Below, piece after piece: positions 52,801 to 63,400 of a DNA stretch of 64,000 nucleotides (its first letter is position 1; every line of letters begins with the position of its first letter). The notes beneath the pieces are model-generated. The model saw only the letters and a program-made list of their open reading frames with translations, was not told the DNA's origin and searched no databases. The position numbers and the translations under genes are program-made. The DNA lies in NCBI GenBank assembly GCA_013400155.1, contig VXBM01000007.1:2676707-2740706 (forward strand). Direction: 5' to 3'. The stretch comes from Helopsaltes ochotensis. Its lineage: Eukaryota; Chordata; Aves; Passeriformes; Locustellidae.

Positions 52801-55421
52801 TAGCTGATTTCTTACATATATAAAAAAAGGTACTAAAGGTGTTTTTACTTTTACAGGCCATTATTAAAGTACATATAAAAGAACTACCTGTACTAAAATC
52901 CTAAATGGACTGCTGAACAGAAGTACCAAGTTTGGGTTTTTTTCCTAAAACCTCAAGCCTGAGACTGATGTTTTATGTTGCTCTATAAAGAATGCCCATG
53001 TCCCTCAAACACAACTGCACACAAGTCATGAGTAAGTAACGGCTGAGTGAAAAATTGAAAAAATCTTTACTTTCTGGTAAAGTGAAGCTGCATACTTAAG
53101 ACAATAAATTAAAGTCTACAGGTACTTTAAATCACGTATCACGTCAGAATGCATTTTATTGGGTACAAAAAGTGGAACTAGATCACTGAGTCAGTGGGTA
53201 AAAAAAAAAAAGAAATCACTCTTAAGGAATTGTTAAGACAGCAAAAATAATCCACTACTTCTATCACTGATGAAAAGTTTTCTTTTTGTTTAAATCACAG
53301 TGCCTGCTTGCTGATTATAACAAAAAACGGAAATCAAGAATATTTTAATTTTTTAAAAAAATCAATTCTCCATGTCCCAGCGGCTCAAAAGTACTAGCTG
53401 TCCATGCTTAATACAATGAGTATGACTGAAGTCACAGTGACAGTCACCCACACAACACCTCTGCTACACCTGTGCTTTAACACACAGCTCTAGAGAATAC
53501 CTGAATCTCTTTGTCAGATTCATTATTACCCAGTAATTAAAAAACCCCAAAGCTTTCTATCATAGTAATGCTGTCTACATCAGGGGTGTGCTAACAAACC
53601 TCTTTGACAGTTGGTTCTTTTTCACCCCAACATCACTTTTTAATCTAGAATTGTCATAACCATGATTATAGAAAAACAGTGATAAGCTTCAAAAATTTGA
53701 CCTGCATTTTGATTTCCCTAAATGCAAATCTTTTCAAACAGCAAAATATAGCACAGTAAAGAAATAATAAATAGTAATAGTAATGTATTAAAAATAGATT
53801 ACATGGGATGAAGACTCAGGAATGATTAAGAGTTCAAACTGCCTTTTAAAATAGTGCGGGTTTAGAGCACGATTTGTCAATACTGATCTTTTTCCTGTAC
53901 AAATTTCCATTGCTACAGCATTTAAAAATATTTTCTCATTAAAAGATCAGGCTTTGTTCAAAAGACTCTCTCTGTAACATAAAAAACAGCAAGGCATTCT
54001 TTGTTGGCCAGTCCTGCAAACACTTCAGAGAAGCTTGGGTAATATTTTACTACGAGCAAAAAGTTTGCACAAGTGACAGCATGAACCAAACACCAGTGAA
54101 CGTTTGGGGATGGGAGAAGGGAAAGGACAAGAGGAAATAAACCTCAAGAACCTAAAATGTTTCTGTTGCATTAACTATTCCAGTAAAGCTCTAAAAGGTG
54201 TATATTTTGGTAAGATCATACATAGAAAAAATATAAATCATATCTTCTTAAATCATCTGAAGAAATATGTAGTCTTACAACAAAGTAAAAGCAGAAAGAA
54301 TGTTTTAACCAGGATACAATGGAAATACATTCAGAGACCCCCAAAATACGTATATTATAAAAAAGACAAACTCTAACTGGCATCTAAAATGCATACCAAC
54401 AAATAAAGATATAAACATCACAGCCCCATTTGTGGCATACTTCTGATTTCTTTCAAGAGAAATAAGTCTCAGGAGATGCAACTGAGGGAAACAGTATTTT
54501 CATCTAAAAAAAAAAGCATGCAATTGCATTTGTCTAAATTTTATACATCTCAAGTGAATTTAAAGAGAATAAGAAAGATTGAGGATTCTTCTGAGCATGC
54601 CCTGGAATAAGGAGAAAGATACTGTTAACTCCTAAAGTAATCTAAAATATGGATCTACTTGTTACATATAATCTGGAATTGCATATTTGACCTTTCCTTT
54701 GTAATTGTATTTTCAATTCTGTAATCAAACATCTTGCTTTTTGTTTTGTTAGAACCAACTTGCTCTCTTTTTTCAGTTTTAACCTTTCCTAGATGATGAG
54801 TAGTATCAAAGTAAGCATCAGAGAGAATTTGAGAGGCACTTCAGAAATTATTTCAATTGCATGGAGCTTCAATTCAGAAATAAATTTCAAATTATGGAGA
54901 TATAAAAGCAAACATGTCTAGAAAGGTGAACAATTAATTTTAAGCAAGAAAACATACTCACCTATTGGATATCCCAGTGCAAAGTCATTGCTTTGTGTAG
55001 CAAATATAGGGAACAAACCTGCTTTGCTAAATCGGTTCTCAGGACTGGCTACTAACAATGTTAAAACACATACTAAAAGAAACACAGCAGCTTTGGCAAC
55101 TAAAACACTGTACAGGAAGGACCAATTCACATTAGAAAAATTAAGTACCACCATGTTTTTGAACAGTAAAGCTGGGAGTGCAAAACGGGACACAAAATTT
55201 CCCAGTCCTTTGGCCTGAGTTGATGTGATAATGTTGGCTCTTCCAGCTATGTAGCCACAAAGAATTATTCCAAAGCATTCCAACAGGGCTGGGAAAAGCC
55301 TGCTAATTGACATAGAAGGAGTACCGCCAGTAGTATTGAGTCCAGCTTGTCCAGGCAAAGAAAGAGACATATTAGCTGAAGATGAGAGGTTCATTGCAGT
55401 GAAGTCTGAATAGCTATCCAT
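34659..55421 (-). CDS. GPR155: GPR155 (LYCHOS), lysosomal cholesterol sensor
   Basis: Fifteen coding exons, all frame-consistent: 54962-55421, 51240-51639, 49747-49912, 48390-48545, 47234-47317, 45851-45971, 44456-44540, 44284-44374, 42961-43234, 42208-42309, 40305-40438, 38696-38791, 37772-37836, 36934-37071 and 34659-34881; 2595 nt, 864 aa (human 870). In human this lysosomal membrane protein fuses a ten-helix PIN-type transporter domain to a seven-helix GPCR-like domain and a C-terminal DEP domain, and relays cholesterol to mTORC1 through GATOR1. Here the N-terminus has three N-glycosylation sequons (Asn11, 17, 29). RLFPALLECFG keeps Phe43, Pro44 and Glu48, residues I recall as linked to sterol sensing. 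The DEP domain spans about 770-853. The cytosolic loop (about 546-677) carries a tandem repeat. The tail after the DEP domain is about 26 residues shorter than in human. The least certain junction is exon 10 to 11. Confidence 0.96.
36934..37071 (-). CDS. GPR155: GPR155 coding exon 14
   Basis: Completes Arg745, then LQFFWSGREAAGHTDASV and PEEIRMTCQQFVRYHRDH through IVRGR (746-790). The acceptor is TTCTAG and the donor AAG then GTAAGG. Linker and first helix of the DEP domain. Confidence 0.95.
37772..37836 (-). CDS. GPR155: GPR155 coding exon 13
   Basis: Residues 724-744, GFICFGIFGLDKHLIILP and FKR, plus two bases of Arg745. The acceptor is CTCCAG and the donor AAG then GTAAAT. Last membrane helix. 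Confidence 0.95.
38696..38791 (-). CDS. GPR155: GPR155 coding exon 12
   Basis: Residues 692-723, NLSSCLWWLFNQEPGRLY through FNFGQ, essentially identical to human. The acceptor is TTACAG-like (TCTGTA on plus) and the donor CAG then GTACTT. Confidence 0.95.
40305..40438 (-). CDS. GPR155: GPR155 coding exon 11
   Basis: Residues 647-691: VDQCVSHCSAQTCVLAQ through the helix HVLLCLLLIVGLFA. The acceptor is TTTTTCAG; a second AG eight bases downstream could pair with the alternative exon 10 donor. The donor is GCT then GTAAAT. Ends the cytosolic loop and re-enters the membrane. Confidence 0.88.
42208..42309 (-). CDS. GPR155: GPR155 coding exon 10
   Basis: Residues 613-646, GCCSCQTTNGELSCAKDN through PPIET, plus one base of Val647. 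The CCSC cysteine cluster matches human. The donor CAG then GTAAAG is preferred because its phase fits the next acceptor. A second donor, TCT then GTGAGT at about 42161, would add sixteen residues and needs the alternative acceptor of exon 11. Confidence 0.75.
42961..43234 (-). CDS. GPR155: GPR155 coding exon 9, repeat-bearing loop
   Basis: Residues 522-612. A membrane helix (IITTAVILFISILMSGISL) is followed by the start of the long cytosolic loop that in human binds GATOR1. The loop is poorly conserved and ends in three tandem SSPESSAQ-type octads (584-607). The donor GAG then GTAGAC is weak but gives the right phase. Confidence 0.88.
42977..43048 (-). repeat. GPR155: Coding tandem repeat, 3 x 24 bp
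   Basis: Three 24-bp units encode SSPESSAQ, SSPESSAQ and SSPRSSAQ (residues 584-607) in the GPR155 cytosolic loop. The units differ at only a few bases, so the expansion is recent or homogenised. The length keeps the frame, as expected of a selected coding minisatellite. Human GPR155, as I recall it, has no such repeat. Confidence 0.93.
44284..44374 (-). CDS. GPR155: GPR155 coding exon 8
   Basis: Residues 491-521, GVPTVLVGILLIVGERNN through DSAFFYGKHQ. The acceptor is TTTCAG and the donor CAG then GTATGA. NNTS is a possible luminal glycosylation site. Confidence 0.93.
44456..44540 (-). CDS. GPR155: GPR155 coding exon 7
   Basis: Residues 463-490, GFLSFSLFLLKKRETVKI, then PIGFIIIAGW; ends two bases into Gly491. 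The acceptor is TTTTAG and the donor GGG then GTAAGT. The following intron is only 81 nt. Confidence 0.93.
45851..45971 (-). CDS. GPR155: GPR155 coding exon 6
   Basis: Residues 423-462, FIACIGMVAWNFTVKEKD through SSLYSTYLWT, plus one base of Gly463. The acceptor is TTCCAG and the donor ACAG then GTATGA. Confidence 0.94.
46451..46990 (-). pseudogene. Poly(A)-tailed retrocopy of a 3' UTR (candidate)
   Basis: On the minus strand the block ends in AATAAA (46482-46487), fourteen further bases, then a genomic run of seventeen A (46451-46467), the signature of a reverse-transcribed mRNA end. The few hundred bases before it have no long open frame and look like 3' UTR. I cannot name the source gene. 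The upstream edge (about 46990) and a flanking duplication were not found. It lies in the GPR155 intron between exons 5 and 6, in the sense of the gene. Confidence 0.5.
47234..47317 (-). CDS. GPR155: GPR155 coding exon 5
   Basis: Residues 395-422, TWSLTVVVLSKKYKQLPH through NLLVAQ. The acceptor is TTACAG and the donor CAG then GTCAGT. Start of the GPCR-like domain. Confidence 0.93.
47341..47406. repeat. A/C-rich low-complexity tract
   Basis: Runs of A and C with almost no G or T next to GPR155 exon 5, on the side of its acceptor; read on the minus strand it forms a T/G-rich tract upstream of that splice site. Confidence 0.8.
48390..48545 (-). CDS. GPR155: GPR155 coding exon 4
   Basis: Residues 343-394, ITSGMVISTFVSAPIMYV through ISIVSLISL, phase 0 at both ends. 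The acceptor AG at 48546-48547 restores the conserved ITSG; the AG eight bases further in would break the frame. The donor is CTG then GTAGGT. Confidence 0.93.
49747..49912 (-). CDS. GPR155: GPR155 coding exon 3
   Basis: Completes Leu287, then LMMPFLCREMVELLDK through FASQFNMEVGI (288-342). The acceptor is TTTCAG and the donor ATT then GTATGT. The conserved SNYAFLYGVFPAAPGVAIFA block is the last part of the transporter fold. Confidence 0.93.
51240..51639 (-). CDS. GPR155: GPR155 coding exon 2
   Basis: Residues 154-286, VEALYQTTYPEYLQYIYL through ALILLITAK, plus two bases of Leu287. Transporter-domain helices, including VLQNPIVFMVFIGIA and GSALFYLGLTMVG. The acceptor is TTCTAG and the donor CT then GTAAGT. 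Confidence 0.95.
51640..54961 (-). other. GPR155: GPR155 first coding intron
   Basis: 3.3 kb between coding exons 1 and 2. It includes a very AT-rich stretch (about 52440-52640) of overlapping TATA/TTAATA words. No exon or known element seen. Confidence 0.85.
54962..55421 (-). CDS. GPR155: GPR155 coding exon 1
   Basis: Residues 1-153, luminal tail then transporter helices; ends ATQSNDFALGYPI plus one base of Val154. The donor is ATAG then GTGAGT. The start has G at -3 and G at +4. The exon continues upstream as 5' UTR to an acceptor at 55467. Confidence 0.95.
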
Positions 55422-55467
55422 TTCCTCTGATCACCTCTTCCAAAAGAAGAGTGTGAAATGATCTCAT
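55414..55467 (-). other. GPR155: Overlapping upstream ORF of GPR155
   Basis: The acceptor-proximal first bases of the 5' UTR exon are ATG, opening a 17-codon frame (MRSFHTLLLEEVIRGNG) whose stop lies 8 nt past the A of the GPR155 start codon, in another frame. Its own context is weak (T at -3 after splicing to the proposed exon 1), while the main ATG is strong, so leaky scanning would allow expression. Confidence 0.6.
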
Positions 55468-57392
55468 CTGTAAAAGGAACAAAAGTACATTTGTTAACTT
55501 TATTCCTTTAAGTACAAGCCTATGCCCTCTTACTACAGAATAGACAATAGGAATAAACCTTACAAGAACTGAACACCAGGAAAAGAAGATAAATTTCATG
55601 AAGAATCAAAGCTTCTCCACTCTGGTATAGAAACATTTGGCAAGGTCCTCTCTACCTTCCAGAAAGCTTTAGGGTTTAAATCATCATATCACCCTTGAAA
55701 TTTGTACCTTGCTTTGTGCAACTTTGACCTCTCCCAATATTTCAATATCATGTGTTAATGATACGCTTTTCAATTAGCAGAGAATCCACATATGACACAG
55801 CAGCCAGTGATCTAATTCATTGCACTAGAGCCGACCCATATTTCTACATAAAATTCTTTAGATCTGTAGCAGTGAAATTTAAGCATGCATGAAGTATTTA
55901 TGCACAACAGAAATATCTGTTGACCCCCGTTCCTCACTTGTTAGCAGCGATTCCCTTTGAAAGGGCTGATTACAACACCGCGGGTTCTATATGCAAGCAG
56001 ACATGTAAAGTCTGCAAATCAGATGAAGAGAGTGGACATCAAACACAAATATTCATTGGTCAATAGCAAGGTCCTGCCAGAAACAGACATGGCTTTGACA
56101 ATATAGCTCTGAAACCTGTGCTAACATCAGCTACCTCTACACATAAAATTCTGACATGACTAAATCCTGAAGTACTCTGTTTAGGAAGTCAAGATGACTT
56201 ACCCCACTTTGTAGGAATAGAAACTAAGGGAAAGGTGAACTTAGGTGATTTCCCCTAAGCTATCAGTGGTAAAGTCAAATCTGCCAAATCCCAAACAGTG
56301 CTTTGTACAGCGCAATCTGTGCAAATTAACCACTGGTTTAAGAGCCTTCCCAGCCTCTTTGTATCCTATCCACAAGGAACGCTCCACACAGCAGCCAGGT
56401 AAATAAGCACGTAAATCAAATGAGTGCAAAGGTGAGGTCTTGTAAGGTTTATTTCACACCCTGGCATCCAGCATATACATATTCACATGCATCAACTCTT
56501 TGACTCATGACTTTTATTCATGCCTGAGGTTTTTGGTAAGCACTTCTATAATGCATTGTAATCATCTGTACTAAGCTGCTGCATCGTCCAAATCTGTCCA
56601 GTAGCCTTGGCTATCCCTTCTCCCAAGGAAAATGAGTCTCACTCTAAGTAGGGCTTATTTTAAAGGCTGTACTTTTCTTATATTATAGATGATACATTAC
56701 CTTAGATGTATTTGGACCAGGAGCTCAAAGTATTATTTGCTATAGAACAATGGGAAAACTTGCACTAAGTGAAGCAAACGACAAACCATTTCTTCCACTA
56801 AAAAAGTTAAGGATGTTGTTGGAATTTGCAAAACGTCCTAAAGAGGATCAGAGACAGATTTCCAACACTGAATTCTGGAAAGAAATCAGCCACATTCTAC
56901 ACTAGCTGCAAGGCAAAAAGCAGGCTTTCAGCATAGCCCCACGTCAAATTCTCCAGGTTTACAGCACTGCATAGAGGCAAAGCTCTCAGCCGCGCAACCT
57001 GTTCAGCCTACTTACTGCTCTCTCAAGGCATTTTGGTTCAGCAGTAAGATACAGCTGATACTTTTTAAATCAAATGCAACATTTGATCTCTAGTGTAAGT
57101 GTATTCCAGCCCTATCTATTCCTAAATTCTAGCATTCCTTCTCCTGTGCCTTGCTACTCAAGGCTAATGACAAGACTCTCTTCCTTTGGTATTAAAATAA
57201 TTATTTCTCCTCACAAAACTGCTACAAAATACAGAACTGCCCTTGTCCCCATTTCACAATTCAGGATTTAAACAAATATGACTGATTCTTATGTTGTATC
57301 AGTCAACAGCACATACTAAATCCTGTATCTTCCTCACTAGATCAAAACTGACATGGATAGACACCCACACATCCCAAACCATCTTTTGTAAG

Positions 57393-57462
<70 letters not shown>

Positions 57463-59720
57463 ATAGCCAGCCAGCCAGCCTTCAGGCTGCCTTCAGCTTA
57501 CCTTCAACTTTATTACAGGTTATACAAGGACAAATTTTGGTAAACCACAAGAGTTTCAAAGAGAAGAACTCCATCACAGTAAAAGCTGCTACTGGCACTC
57601 ATCAGAGGGCTTTAAGAGTGAATCACCTCTTCAGCTCGAGAGACATGTACATCCCAGACCCTTCATATTTAACACAGAGTGTCTATTACCAAGCAGTGTT
57701 TTTTAGAAATGCAAGCTTTTGCATTCTGCTGAACACAGTGAATACCTCTCAGGACGTTTTGCTCTATAGGATACAGACATTTATATAACTGTTGTGAGAT
57801 TATGTAATGACTAATCACAGATTTAATATACAGCCTTGTTACACCTCAGGCTTATCCCAAACTAGTGTCTCACAAGAGTGAAATGATTTTCAGTTCACAG
57901 TTGTTAATGAAATCAAAGATAATGATCTCATGAAAACCCAAAGCCTTATATATATATATTCAACACAGAAATGAATTTGTTCTTATAGTAGATGTAGCAA
58001 ACTAACCAGACAAATCACACTAAAATAAGAAAATATAATACAGTTGCAAGGGAAAGCACTTAGCTTTGACTTCATAGAACATATGATTTGTAGTTACCCT
58101 TTCAGAGATTGAGGATTGATATTTGAATCCTTGAGAACTCAGCCATAGCTGCATTTTTGGGAACTGTAGGCCAGTACAGACACAGCTTTTAAGAATAATG
58201 CTGCCTTATCTGCTGTTGACTGTGCCAAGCATAGCTGCTTGCAGCCAGACCTGTTAGCTTGCACGAGAGGAAGCCTTGTATGAAGACCAACAATAGACAC
58301 AGAACAAGTAACAAGTGCAGTTTAAACTTCCCATGAAATATTTCTCTTCTAGGTTGTCAATACTTGTAAAGTCTTAAATTCACCAGACCAGAAACTCAAT
58401 TCTCCAGCAGCTGTGAGTTAAGTCAGGTTCCTCTCCGAATATAGAAATAGAGAAATTGTCTCCTTCACCAAAGGAAGACAAAAATCTCTTTCATTTTCTT
58501 ATTCTAATGAAAGTCAAGACAGCCTGAGTGAATAAAAGATAATGTATATCTCCCCTCTGGTCTCTCACTCTTAAGCTTTCAACTGATAATCACTCTCAGG
58601 ATAATATGGTGACACTGGCAAGACCGTGCACATTGTTCATAAATTATATTCCACAACATGACCTACTTTAATGCAATGTAGAATCTCTCCTACTTTAATG
58701 TAAGGATGACACATAATTTTACTCAGGAACATTAAAATGGAATTGGGGTAGGAAGAATTACCGCTCATGGCAGCTCTACTACCCCATTCTCAGCTAAGAT
58801 AAGCATGTACAACACGTATTTTCATGTAAAAATTTGTGAAGTAAGTCAAAGAGGAAGCAACTTTAGGGAGATAGAATGATAAAAGTAAGTGGGAAGAAGT
58901 GATTATTGCAGTTCCTATTCTTGCAAGTTAACCGCAATTTTTACTTTTCTCTTTGTCGGGCTAAGAAAACAGTGAGGGAACAGTATCGCAACAGCAATTA
59001 GCACAAGAAATGGGCCACCTATCTGGAAACCTAGACAATGCCACAAGAAATATCACACACCTTTTGTGTCTCTGAACAGTTGTTTTTCAAGATCACATGT
59101 CCTTTGTCATCCTTCTCCCACGATGCCATTCCAAGCCAGGCCCGGCTGTGGAGCAGCCGGGGAAGCCACATGCACTGGACACCTGGGGAAGCTGAGGCCT
59201 GCCCTGCGCACACGACTGGCACAGCTCACACAGCAACACTTCAAGCTCCTCAAAACTTTGGCGGTGCAGGAGCTCAGACAAGACCAAATGAAGCAACAGT
59301 TGCCAGCGGCACCGAATGTCAGCTCAGAAAATGAATGAAAAACATACCTCCCCTTAATTTTCACTTAGGCTGATCTCCGGGCTTGTCAACAAATACATAC
59401 TTCTGAAGCAAAACAACAAAGCGTTTTTCAAAAGGCAGATAACGCTTTCTTGCCAGCACCCCTCAAAAAGCACCTCACGTGCATCACTTGCCAAATGGAG
59501 ATGTAAAATCCTTTGACTCGCAGCCAGAAAGCTACAACGAAATCAACGCCCCTCGCCTGCCCCTTCCCGGCCCATCACTGCTCTTCTTCCCACGGTCACC
59601 CCAGCTACGAGCACACAGCATTTTCAGTCAAAGATAAAAAAACCAACAGCACTGCCCTGTGTGGCAGCTGCCTCAGTAGAAAATAACGCCAGAAGCCGGG
59701 GAAAGGAGCGGGCAGCTTAC
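55468..59720 (-). other. GPR155: GPR155 5' UTR intron (proposed)
   Basis: 4.25 kb between the acceptor at 55467 (TTTTACAG) and the donor at 59721 (TAG then GTAAGC). Holds an AGAT microsatellite; otherwise no gene. Further noncoding exons cannot be excluded. Confidence 0.55.
57393..57460. repeat. (AGAT)17 microsatellite
   Basis: Seventeen perfect AGAT units, followed after AAATAG by three CCAG units (about 57467-57480). Same motif family as the CTAT array at 18117, in the opposite orientation. Confidence 0.97.
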
Positions 59721-59825
59721 CTACTTAGCTTTCGGTAGGCGCCTCCGCACAGGGGTGCGCGGAGAGGGTTTGTGCTCTGCCCCACTGAGAACCCCGCCAA
59801 GGCCGAGGCCGCCGGTACCGAGGCC
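59721..59825 (-). other. GPR155: GPR155 noncoding first exon (partial)
   Basis: CpG-rich sequence ending at a good minus-strand donor (AAGTAG then GTAAGC). Its 5' end runs into the run of N, so the transcription start is not visible. It carries no start codon I can link to the GPR155 frame. Confidence 0.5.
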
Positions 59826-60259
59826 NNNNNNNNNNNNNNNNNNNNNNNNNNNNNNNNNNNNNNNNNNNNNNNNNNNNNNNNNNNNNNNNNNNNNNNNNNN
59901 NNNNNNNNNNNNNNNNNNNNNNNNNNNNNNNNNNNNNNNNNNNNNNNNNNNNNNNNNNNNNNNNNNNNNNNNNNNNNNNNNNNNNNNNNNNNNNNNNNNN
60001 NNNNNNNNNNNNNNNNNNNNNNNNNNNNNNNNNNNNNNNNNNNNNNNNNNNNNNNNNNNNNNNNNNNNNNNNNNNNNNNNNNNNNNNNNNNNNNNNNNNN
60101 NNNNNNNNNNNNNNNNNNNNNNNNNNNNNNNNNNNNNNNNNNNNNNNNNNNNNNNNNNNNNNNNNNNNNNNNNNNNNNNNNNNNNNNNNNNNNNNNNNNN
60201 NNNNNNNNNNNNNNNNNNNNNNNNNNNNNNNNNNNNNNNNNNNNNNNNNNNNNNNNNNN
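59826..60259. other. Assembly gap (434 N)
   Basis: Unknown bases in the middle of a GC-rich island, a common dropout in bird short-read assemblies. The size may be an estimate. Open frames spanning it are artefacts. Confidence 0.99.
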
Positions 60260-60430
60260 AGGCCGGGCGGAGCGGCCGCTCGCCGCCGCAGCTCGGCAGG
60301 GCCGGCGGGGTCAGCCCCGTTATCGGCCCGAGCCAGCGTCACCCGCAGCTCGGCGGGGCCGATAGCGGGCCGGCTCCCGGCAGCAGCCTGTCCCTGAACC
60401 TCCTACACTCATTCCAACTTTCCTAGCCGT

Positions 60431-63400
60431 CGGAGCGCTGAGAAACAAAACCCCGTGTTTTCCGCGTGCCATCGCTTCCACAAATTTGTCCAGTCAGTAA
60501 TTTCCCCAGTAAATACTAAAACGTGGTAACGACCAAAGATTCTCTTGCAGAAAATGAGGACACCGCTTTCTCAAGGCTTTTCCTTTGTAATGCAATTGAG
60601 GGCACAGCAGTTCCAGACGCCCTTTCCCTTGGAACCAAGACAGATACTGCTGCTGCAAAGAGAGCGAGTGTGAATTTAGTGTACCTTATTCTTCCCTCCT
60701 GATCAGACTCAAACCAGCTTGCCTTACTTGTTAAGTGTGGCAGACACGTGGCAAAAGGTGTCCCAGTGGGAGTAAGGCAGTTTTCCCGACTGGTGGAATG
60801 TTGACCAGTCTGTGTGCTCAGTAGCTTAACATTCCAAACTTCCAGCAAAAAAACCCCTCAACAATTCTCAAAAAATTCCAAGGAACTTCCAGGGGAGAAA
60901 AAAACCCAACAAACCCCAAAAAAGCCCCAAAAACCCAACAAACAACAAAACAAACCCACAACCAAAACAACAACACCCGCCCCCCAATCTCTTTTCAGGT
61001 AACATCCAAAAAAGACCAAACCAGAGCAGAATGGAGAATTATCTCAATCAAAGAAGATGTATGTGATTGACAATTTATGAAGTGCTGTGTCAGATATGAA
61101 TTTTTTCCATAGTCAGTTCCGCTCACAAGATCTACTGTTGAAATGCTTACCAGAAGCAAAACCAATATTCTATAGTAAGAGCAGCAACAGAAACAACATT
61201 TAAGAGAATTAATTGGAAGTCTAGTTAAGAAAATCCTGTAAAGAATGCAGACAAGGACAGAAACTTGTGGGGATAAACATGGCTTTTAGAAACTTTTAGA
61301 AGGTACTACGTTGTTGATATCATATGTCTGCTTTAAACTTAATTTAAAGATACTGATGCCTATATTTTATGTTTCTGCACTAGAAGTGTATGCACTTAAT
61401 AAAACCTCAACTGAAGCAGCAGCGTCAATGCTTGGCTCTCACTGCCTCTCATTCCTGTCTACATCCTGTCCCAGCTCTGGGCCAACACAGCCCAAGCAAA
61501 AGATCAGCAAGGGATTGTTCCAAAGCTGTGCCAAGGTTTATTATGTATGTTTACTGCTGGAAGGTGGTGCAGCCTGTTGAGTAACACTCACCCACTGTAA
61601 CGTTAGGGTGAGACTTTGTTTTGATGCAAACACTAATAACAAAGACTATTTTGTTAATCTTTTCACTGTTGAAGTTTCTCTGTTTGGCACCTGACAAAGA
61701 CCACTTTCAGACTGATTTGGTTTTGGAAATACAGTATAATAAGCCTTTCAGATTTTTTGGCTTTCTGTCATTCATTCTTTCCTATAGAAATGACACCTTA
61801 GAGGGACATTCTCTGGGGAGTAGCAAGGGAGGTATACCAGACCATACTAAGAACTCTTGGTAATAAATGTATGCCTTCCCTTCTCTTGAATGCATTTTTC
61901 CCTTTGAAAAGATCACTAGTGATTTAGCATTTAACGAAGTATTTAAAATACAAGAATCCTTCAGCTGTTTTAAGAGCATACACATTTGGCTGAATAGGCT
62001 GCTCATTGACTGCTATTGCTATCCACCAACCAGCAGCCTGATTTCCCAGGGGATCAGCAGTAACAGGACAGGACTGTGTTTCCATCTCAGCTCTAGCATA
62101 CACAGTGTGCTAAATAAGATAAGCACACTTGACCCGAGTCTTGTGTCTTTTGGGGAACACAAACAAATTAAAAGTTTCATACTCAAAAAAGTAAATAGTA
62201 AAGAACCTCAAAACCCTGAAAAAGTAAAATACTCAAAAGTATGAAGATGTAGTATCAAAGGCATGTGAAAAAAAATACAATAAAATTATTATAGCTGCTG
62301 TCTAAATAAATGAAGCAAATAGGACTTAATATAGCATATTTCCCCTTGCATATTTTAATCTTTTTAAACATATTATAAGCAGCCTAGCAGTTACCTCTCA
62401 TTGACATGCATCTTCTGAGATGAACAGAGAAGAACACTTGGGTCTGACCCCTTGCCCTGTAAAGAAACATGAAATCATTATTAACCAGACTGTACCACCA
62501 GAACAGCGCTGTGACTAACGCAAGCACTGGATTAGAGGACCAGTTCTCCACTTGGCTGGGAAATGTTAGGAATACAGTTTTCTGGCTCTTTTCAGTCAGG
62601 ATAATTAGCAATGATAATGTAATGTTGGAGTCAAGAAATCTTTCTAATGCAGTATTCAATATACAGGATACTCCTGACTACTTCCAAGAACCATACAAAG
62701 TCCTGCTTCCCTGAACAGCAAATGACAGTATTTTCTCACCGTTTGACCCCTCCTCTCTGCTCCCTCAACACTTAATCAAAGCTCCATAGGCACTTTCTTT
62801 GAGACACATGTTCTCTGGCCTTGAACTTCCCCTTTGTTCCATGGAGCATCTTTGTGTTCCAACATCCTGCCTTTATAACAGGGTTTAATTTCTTTTTCCT
62901 TTTAAGATCTCTGTAAACTAAAGGTGACAGCCATGGACAACAATTCTCATGGAGTTTCACCCAATCCACAGAAGTATCAAAAAGCCCCCATGCATTAATT
63001 AAGCCCCCAAACATAACAATGCCCACAGCTATAACAGTGTGACTAATGCACGGGAAAGGCAAGTTTTTTGTATAAAATCTCCTGGGAGGACAGGTTCATA
63101 GAGTCCACCAGCTCTTGATCACAGCTATCCTCTACCACTCAAAACTCAGCTTTGGCAGTTGAACTGTAGATCACAAAAACACAGTTACTGCCATTGCAAA
63201 GCCAAGCTTTCCAAAAGCCACTAAACAAACACAAAACTGAAAGTTGCCCCCAAAATTTTAATTCAATCCTCTTGAGCATTCCCTTAACCCAACATAACAT
63301 TGTATAATCATGAATTACTGTCCCCCTTGATTTTTGTTCTGTTTTTCACTCAAACTGGATGTTTCCATCCACTTATGTGCCACCAAAGTAGTCAACAAAT

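Larger units (their letters stand above)
59700..60430. promoter_or_regulatory. GPR155: GPR155 CpG-island promoter, with gap
   Basis: CpG-dense DNA on both sides of the unsequenced run, at the expected 5' end of GPR155. On the right side the block CAGCTCGGC(A/G)GGGCC occurs twice (about 60290 and 60345). The gap probably hides the core promoter. Confidence 0.6.

Noticed and set aside
59725..60426. Open frames of about 200 codons across the N run
   Set aside because: Mostly undefined residues; the gap creates the apparent length.
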